Positions 60,431-64,000 of a DNA stretch of 64,000 bases are shown here, piece by piece; within the stretch, counting starts at the first letter, position 1, and every line of letters begins with the position of its first letter. The translations under genes were made by a program, and so were the position numbers. Origin of the DNA: CSP1-5 sp964348275. GTDB lineage: Bacteria > Methylomirabilota > Methylomirabilia > Methylomirabilales > CSP1-5. The DNA lies in contig CAYGBT010000001.1 of assembly GCA_964348275.1 (NCBI GenBank), forward strand, positions 110,063-174,062, read 5' to 3'. A model generated the notes under the pieces. The model was not told the origin of the DNA. It searched no databases and was given only the letters and a program-made list of their open reading frames with translations.

Positions 60431-61386
60431 CCAGCTTCCTCTCGCGACTCCAAGTATTCCCTGACGTATTCGTGCATGGCACTCTTGTTGGTATTCCATT
60501 GCCAGCAACCGTTAGGGGCGATAGCAATATCGCAAAAAGGGTCGAAATCGAACTCCTGGAGGCCGTCGTATCTCCGGATGGAATTTCGATGAAGCATGTT
60601 GCCGTGCCAGAGGTGCATGACGCTTCCTTCCACGTAGCCGATATTGCCACGAACGGTATTGAAAAATGGTTTCGCCCATGCCATGTAGTGTTCTGCCTGT
60701 CGGGCGTTCATCAGCCAGTTTTCAATCGCTGCATCGAAATGGCCCATAGCTGCGCATGCCCTGGCTCGGTCATTGCCCGCCAAGATGCAAGCATCATACA
60801 ACCCGTGCTCGTCGATCACCTCTCTCCGCGCAGCCCACGCTCCGCCAGACACTGCCCTGGATCGGCCGGTCGCCGATGAAACGTCTAGGCGAAGCACATC
60901 CGGGGCCGACTTACCCGCTGCCAGCGCCGAGACGACCGAAACCGCCGCCCAATCAGCGTGTTCCAGATTGACTTGGGCAAATGACGCGTGCCGTCTCAGG
61001 TCGTACAGCTTCTCATAAAGTTGCACGAGGGCGAAACGATCCAGTAACTGGCTTGTGGCACTGGCCCAGTCGTCTCGTTGAAACACGATGTCGCAATCTA
61101 TCCAAGCGATCTTTTGGCAATCGCGGGGAACGGCTTGGATGGCAAGGTTAAACAAACGTTCGGTTTGCCAGAGCACGTCCTTAGCGTGCAATTGAATGAG
61201 GATTTCCACGTCGGACTCGTTCAGTTGAAATTCCTCATTATAGGCCAGTTCGACGGTTACCAGGGGAGCGTTCAGCCGCTGACGAAACGTGTGATAGTTG
61301 ACCAGGCGGTGCTCGTTGCCCATTGGGTTGTAGAAACACGTGACCGCCCAGAGGCTTCCGGCGGAGCGGTTCTTAACTCCCGGCAT
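60427..61386 (-). CDS. Glycosyltransferase-like protein, paralogue 1
   Basis: A 319-residue cytoplasmic protein with LWAVTCFYNPMGNEHRLVNY at the start, a DxD-type sugar-nucleotide motif in KIAWIDCDIVFQRDDW, GGAWAARREVIDEHGLYDAC in the middle, and NGCWQWNTNKSAMHEYVREY at the end. ATG 61386 (MPGVKNRSAG) or GTG 61413 may start it. It is collinear with the next upstream gene (61602). The DxD and alpha/beta pattern suggest a GT-A fold; I cannot place it in a named family. Confidence 0.7.
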   Translation of the reverse strand: MPGVKNRSAGSLWAVTCFYNPMGNEHRLVNYHTFRQRLNAPLVTVELAYNEEFQLNESDVEILIQLHAKDVLWQTERLFNLAIQAVPRDCQKIAWIDCDIVFQRDDWASATSQLLDRFALVQLYEKLYDLRRHASFAQVNLEHADWAAVSVVSALAAGKSAPDVLRLDVSSATGRSRAVSGGAWAARREVIDEHGLYDACILAGNDRARACAAMGHFDAAIENWLMNARQAEHYMAWAKPFFNTVRGNIGYVEGSVMHLWHGNMLHRNSIRRYDGLQEFDFDPFCDIAIAPNGCWQWNTNKSAMHEYVREYLESREEAG

Positions 61387-61601
61387 CGGTGGTCTTCTTG
61401 TTAGGCAATTCACGCGAGATCGCTAGGAAGAGCATTCGCCTTCAGACGGCGCGCTTAGACACTTCATTTCGACTACCGCAATCGACAACGTGCGAAACTC
61501 ACATAAGTCAGTGGAACGGCAGACAACACGCTCAGGCCGCAAATTGAACCTGGATAGGACCGCAATCGCAAGATTTGGTTTCTGCGGCAAGGCTCAGACC
61601 A

Positions 61602-62537
61602 CTAACCGTCTTCCTTCCTCGATTCGAAGTAGTTGCGGACGTACTCGTGCATAGCATATTTCTCGGTGTTCCACCGCCAGCACCCATTGTCACCGATAAC
61701 GATGTCGTTGAAGGGGTCGAAGTCAAATTGATGGAAGCCGATCTCGCGCTGGCGATAATTGCGATTTTGCCGATCGCCGTGAAAAAGATGGTCAATCTCC
61801 CCATCAACCCAACCTATGCTTCCGCGCACATCGCAAAACATCGGTTTCGCCCAGGATAGGTAATGCTCGGCTTGGCGTCGGTTCATGTGCAGCGCGTCGA
61901 CGGCGGACTCGAACCGCCCGAAAAAAGCGAACGCCATTGCTGCATCACCGCCTCCGACTACACACACGTCATAGAAGCCGTGGGTCTGGATCACCTCGCG
62001 GCGGGCAGCCCACGCGCATCCCCACGCCCGCCACGGCGGTCCAACGCCTGGTGGCTGTGAATCATCCCCTCTGGTTAACCAGCGCGCACTGGAGGTAGCC
62101 GTATGCTGAATTTGCTCGAGTACCTCCGTCTCAGGAAAGGCCCGCCCAGCAAGCCAGTAAACCGTATCAAAAAGTTGAATCACGGCTAATTGGTCAAGCT
62201 GTTGGCACGCTAGGGGAACCCAATCATGGCACCGAAAGACCACATCGCAGTCCAACCATGCGATCTTATCGCAGTCTTTCGGCACCGCTTGGAACGCCAG
62301 GTTCAGTAGGCGTTCCTTCTGCCAGAGAATGTCCCGCCCACGCAGCTGGATTAGAATCTCTGCATCACTCTCGCAAAGTTCAAACCCATCTCGATAGGAC
62401 AACTCCGCCGCAACTAAAGGCACACTTAGATTCCGTCTGAAGGTCTGATAGTTCATCAGTCGTCGCTTGTATCCGATTGGATTGAAGTAGCAGGTGATCG
62501 CCCAGAGTTCGTCGGATCGTTGAGTCGCTGAAGGCAT
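61602..62537 (-). CDS. Glycosyltransferase-like protein, paralogue 2
   Basis: A 311-residue paralogue of the preceding entry, sharing LWAITCYFNPIGYKRRLMNY, KIAWLDCDVVFRCHDW, CAWAARREVIQTHGFYDVC, RQAEHYLSWAKPMF and NGCWRWNTEKYAMHEYVRNY. ATG 62537 gives an N-terminus collinear with paralogue 1; the frame stays open a further 126 bases but that part is unlike the partner. The middle 40 residues (about 150-195) differ most, where substrate specificity might lie. A 215-base spacer separates the pair. Confidence 0.7.
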   Translation of the reverse strand: MPSATQRSDELWAITCYFNPIGYKRRLMNYQTFRRNLSVPLVAAELSYRDGFELCESDAEILIQLRGRDILWQKERLLNLAFQAVPKDCDKIAWLDCDVVFRCHDWVPLACQQLDQLAVIQLFDTVYWLAGRAFPETEVLEQIQHTATSSARWLTRGDDSQPPGVGPPWRAWGCAWAARREVIQTHGFYDVCVVGGGDAAMAFAFFGRFESAVDALHMNRRQAEHYLSWAKPMFCDVRGSIGWVDGEIDHLFHGDRQNRNYRQREIGFHQFDFDPFNDIVIGDNGCWRWNTEKYAMHEYVRNYFESRKEDG

Positions 62538-63110
62538 TTCAACACGTACGCATCGCGTGTGTAAATGACGAGATGTCCCGTTCGCACCACTCCCGTCGAG
62601 GTAGCGCAAGTTTGCCGCGCTTCGGTTAGCTAAACAGCTGCGCCTTTTCCTCTTAAAAACCACACCTGGCGGCCGTCCAGTCCATCTGACTCCGATTAAC
62701 GGTGCACACTACGTGCCGGCACAGACTTTAGCACCAAGTTCACCGGTCAAACCTTTTGCTTGCGCGGATTTGTGACTTTTCGGCCCGGCATAGGGGTGGT
62801 GCCGGTAGGCTGAGGCTCCGTGTTTAAAACGTATGGGGGCATGCAGCTCTTGCATTGTGTCAGGCCGATTCATGCAGTGCGAGGGTTGTTGTTGGAAGGG
62901 GAAACCAATACCAGCAGTCGTATCCCTTACTCTTCGTGTCAACGTTCGATACCGGCCTTTCTCAAACGCAAAACGCCCTCCCAGGTCGCGCTCCACCCGA
63001 GAAGGCGTCTGAGTGTTTGGTGCGCGGTCAAATGTGCCGGTACTGGGCTGTAGGGCTTTGATCGCCCCGGTTTCATACGTTCAATGGCTACGGAAGCTGT
63101 AGGGGGCATA
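62538..63110. other. Long non-coding leader with the second structured repeat
   Basis: About 570 bases lie between the promoter at 63111 and the start of paralogue 2. The open frame at 62709-62996 runs through the repeat and is unconvincing. Nothing else was recognised, so this may be an untranslated leader or contain a small RNA. Confidence 0.4.
62944..63051. repeat. Diverged structured repeat, copy 2
   Basis: Partner of 49851-49956. On the minus strand ACGCCTTCTCGGGT and ACCTGGGAGGGCGT can pair over 14 positions (including G-U pairs) around an 8-base loop. It lies about 60 bases downstream of the TTGACA-17-GATACT promoter, so this copy is probably transcribed. Confidence 0.5.
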
Positions 63111-63139
63111 AGTATCTCTCATAGGGCTAGGGGTGTCAA
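63111..63139 (-). promoter_or_regulatory. Promoter upstream of structured repeat copy 2
   Basis: Minus strand TTGACA (63139-63134), 17-base spacer, GATACT (63116-63111). Shares the 16-base TTGACACCCCTAGCCC with the promoter at 60402-60430. Confidence 0.7.
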
Positions 63140-63412
63140 GCGGTCTAGACCCCCCACCCGCTTCGAAGGGCGATTCTAGAACGCCTAAATGTCCGAAGTG
63201 TCCGGGGCGATTTCCACTTGGAACCGAGGGGACTCCTTTCTCGCTCGAGGGGCAATCCCCCCTCCCCTACACAAGGAAACAAAAAACAGCGGCCTCATGG
63301 TCATTGGGGTGGGGGTATTCGCCCTGTCTGTGGAGTTAGGTAATCAATTCCTCGTCCTCCTTGTCCTTCCATCCCTACGTTGGTGTCCTCTACGGTCAAA
63401 ACCCCCTAGGAT

Positions 63413-63574
63413 TCATCCCGAAGCCTCGTCACGTGTCTTGCTTTTCATGGACTTACGCTCCAACTGGCGGGAGACCAGGATCTCGACCGCAGCGACGGCG
63501 AAGGCTTCAAGGCTTGGGGGGAGCGGTTCTCCACTCGTCAGGGTGGCCGTGATTTTTGTCGGCCCTTCCGCCAC
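63413..63574 (-). CDS. Unrecognised 53-aa protein
   Basis: GTG 63574 lies 2 bases after the PC4-gene stop, with AAGGGGAAGG as a plausible RBS inside that gene's last codons. It reads MAEGPTKITATLTSGEPLPP and then a helix (SLEAFAVAAVEILVSRQLER) with a basic tail. A longer open frame upstream overlaps the PC4 gene and is rejected. Third of three tightly packed small genes. Confidence 0.6.
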   Translation of the reverse strand: MAEGPTKITATLTSGEPLPPSLEAFAVAAVEILVSRQLERKSMKSKTRDEASG

Positions 63575-63576
63575 CC

Positions 63577-63792
63577 CTACGCCTTCCCCTTGACCTTCTC
63601 CAAAAGCCCTATCAGCTCCCCAACCAGCGCGGGCTTGAGGGTGACGCCTTTCTTTGAAGGCCGCCACTCGCCGTTGTCGCTTGAACGCCAGAAAAGCCGC
63701 ACGTCAAGGTATTCGTGGCCCTGGTACTCGGACAGCCTGACCTCGATCCGCTCCCGGCTATTTTTCGAGACCGTGACCAGGAACCGGCTCAT
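63577..63792 (-). CDS. PC4/p15-like ssDNA-binding protein
   Basis: A 71-residue protein matching the transcriptional coactivator p15 (PC4/Sub1) fold: RIEVRLSEYQGHEYLDVRLF, then WRPSKKGVTLKPALVGELIG. The family binds single-stranded DNA as a dimer; bacterial and phage members are known in DNA replication/recombination settings. ATG 63792 overlaps the upstream gene's stop (ATGA), with AGGAG immediately before it. Confidence 0.8.
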   Translation of the reverse strand: MSRFLVTVSKNSRERIEVRLSEYQGHEYLDVRLFWRSSDNGEWRPSKKGVTLKPALVGELIGLLEKVKGKA

Positions 63793-63920
63793 CTCCTTGC
63801 CCCCTTGCCAGGGCGAGAGAGCAAACGCTTATCCGACCACCCTGGAAATTTCCACCCGATTTTCTTCTTCTCCTGATCCACCACAGCCAGCCAGTCGAAA
63901 ATCAATTGCGGGTGACTCAC
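63789..63920 (-). CDS. Unrecognised 43-aa protein coupled to the PC4 gene
   Basis: GTG 63920 follows GGGGAAGAGG on the minus strand. The 43 residues read MSHPQLIFDWLAVVDQEKKK and continue with Trp/Lys-rich sequence. The TGA overlaps the PC4-gene ATG by the ATGA arrangement, which supports real translation. No family recognised. Confidence 0.6.
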   Translation of the reverse strand: MSHPQLIFDWLAVVDQEKKKIGWKFPGWSDKRLLSRPGKGARR

Positions 63921-64000
63921 CACGCCTCTTCCCCATCTATGAATTGAAGTGACCCGCCCCCAATGATCGGTCCACCCGTATCTTAGTGTACGAGCCCTCC

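Noticed and set aside
62709..62996. 95-codon minus-strand frame upstream of glycosyltransferase-like gene 2
   Set aside because: It starts inside the structured repeat, has no RBS, and the corresponding frame in the other repeat copy is not maintained.
1..64000. CRISPR arrays and rRNA genes
   Set aside because: No regularly spaced direct repeats and no rRNA-like sequence were seen on reading through.

Overview
The window reads as a chromosome fragment of a Gram-negative, fairly GC-rich bacterium: it carries an LPS-assembly lipoprotein (lptE), CDP-diacylglycerol lipid synthesis, a SPOR-domain protein and a type IV pilus retraction ATPase. The gene order (psd-pssA-leuA-leuC-leuD-asd, ilvB-ilvN-ilvC, miaA-aroA-cmk-plsC-rpsA-sppA-ihfB) is the sort seen in Deltaproteobacteria, Nitrospirae and Methylomirabilota (NC10/Rokubacteria)-type genomes. 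No rRNA is present, so I do not name a phylum.

Bases 1-44,200 are conserved housekeeping DNA, almost all on the + strand. It starts with acyl-CoA metabolism: the end of an Fe-S oxidoreductase, a split B12-dependent acyl-CoA mutase whose specificity residues look like isobutyryl-CoA rather than methylmalonyl-CoA mutase, its MeaB/ArgK chaperone, and a two-subunit CoA-transferase. Then come a small zinc-ribbon gene with a near-ideal promoter, RBS and terminator, phaR, recA-pilT-recX, a 325-bp inverted-repeat-bounded element, alaS, psd-pssA, leucine synthesis (without leuB), asd, truA, an alcohol dehydrogenase, leuS, lptE, holA, rpsT (minus strand), murJ, an unusual ThDP enzyme in front of ilvBNC, and the miaA to ihfB run. 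A class III cyclase with an unrecognised N-terminal half, a HIT protein and a DUF151 nuclease close the block.

From 44.3 kb to the end every intact gene is on the minus strand and the content is accessory. A TPR protein is followed by a three-gene sensory set: a lipoprotein fusing PstS-like and PhnD-like domains with a CxxCH motif, a membrane histidine kinase and a stand-alone receiver. This set lies between two related 3'-half tRNA(CAU) remnants at 45,055 and 50,632, and an integrase C-terminal relic sits inside the right border, so it looks like an old tRNA-targeted island. A second element starts at the same 50.63-kb remnant: intact tyrosine integrase, a small ribbon-helix-helix gene, an excisionase-like gene, small DNA-binding proteins, a cluster of TTGCATG/CATGCAA repeats, a primase-ATPase and another HTH gene. 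Beyond it are cell-envelope genes (SPOR protein, SGNH acyltransferase-like membrane protein), two tandem paralogous glycosyltransferase-like genes, and a cluster of three very small overlapping genes including a PC4-type ssDNA-binding protein. Two promoters with the same extended -35 region and a diverged structured repeat at 49.9 and 63.0 kb tie this accessory DNA together.

All calls rest on reading motifs, lengths, start sites and context by eye; no searches were run.
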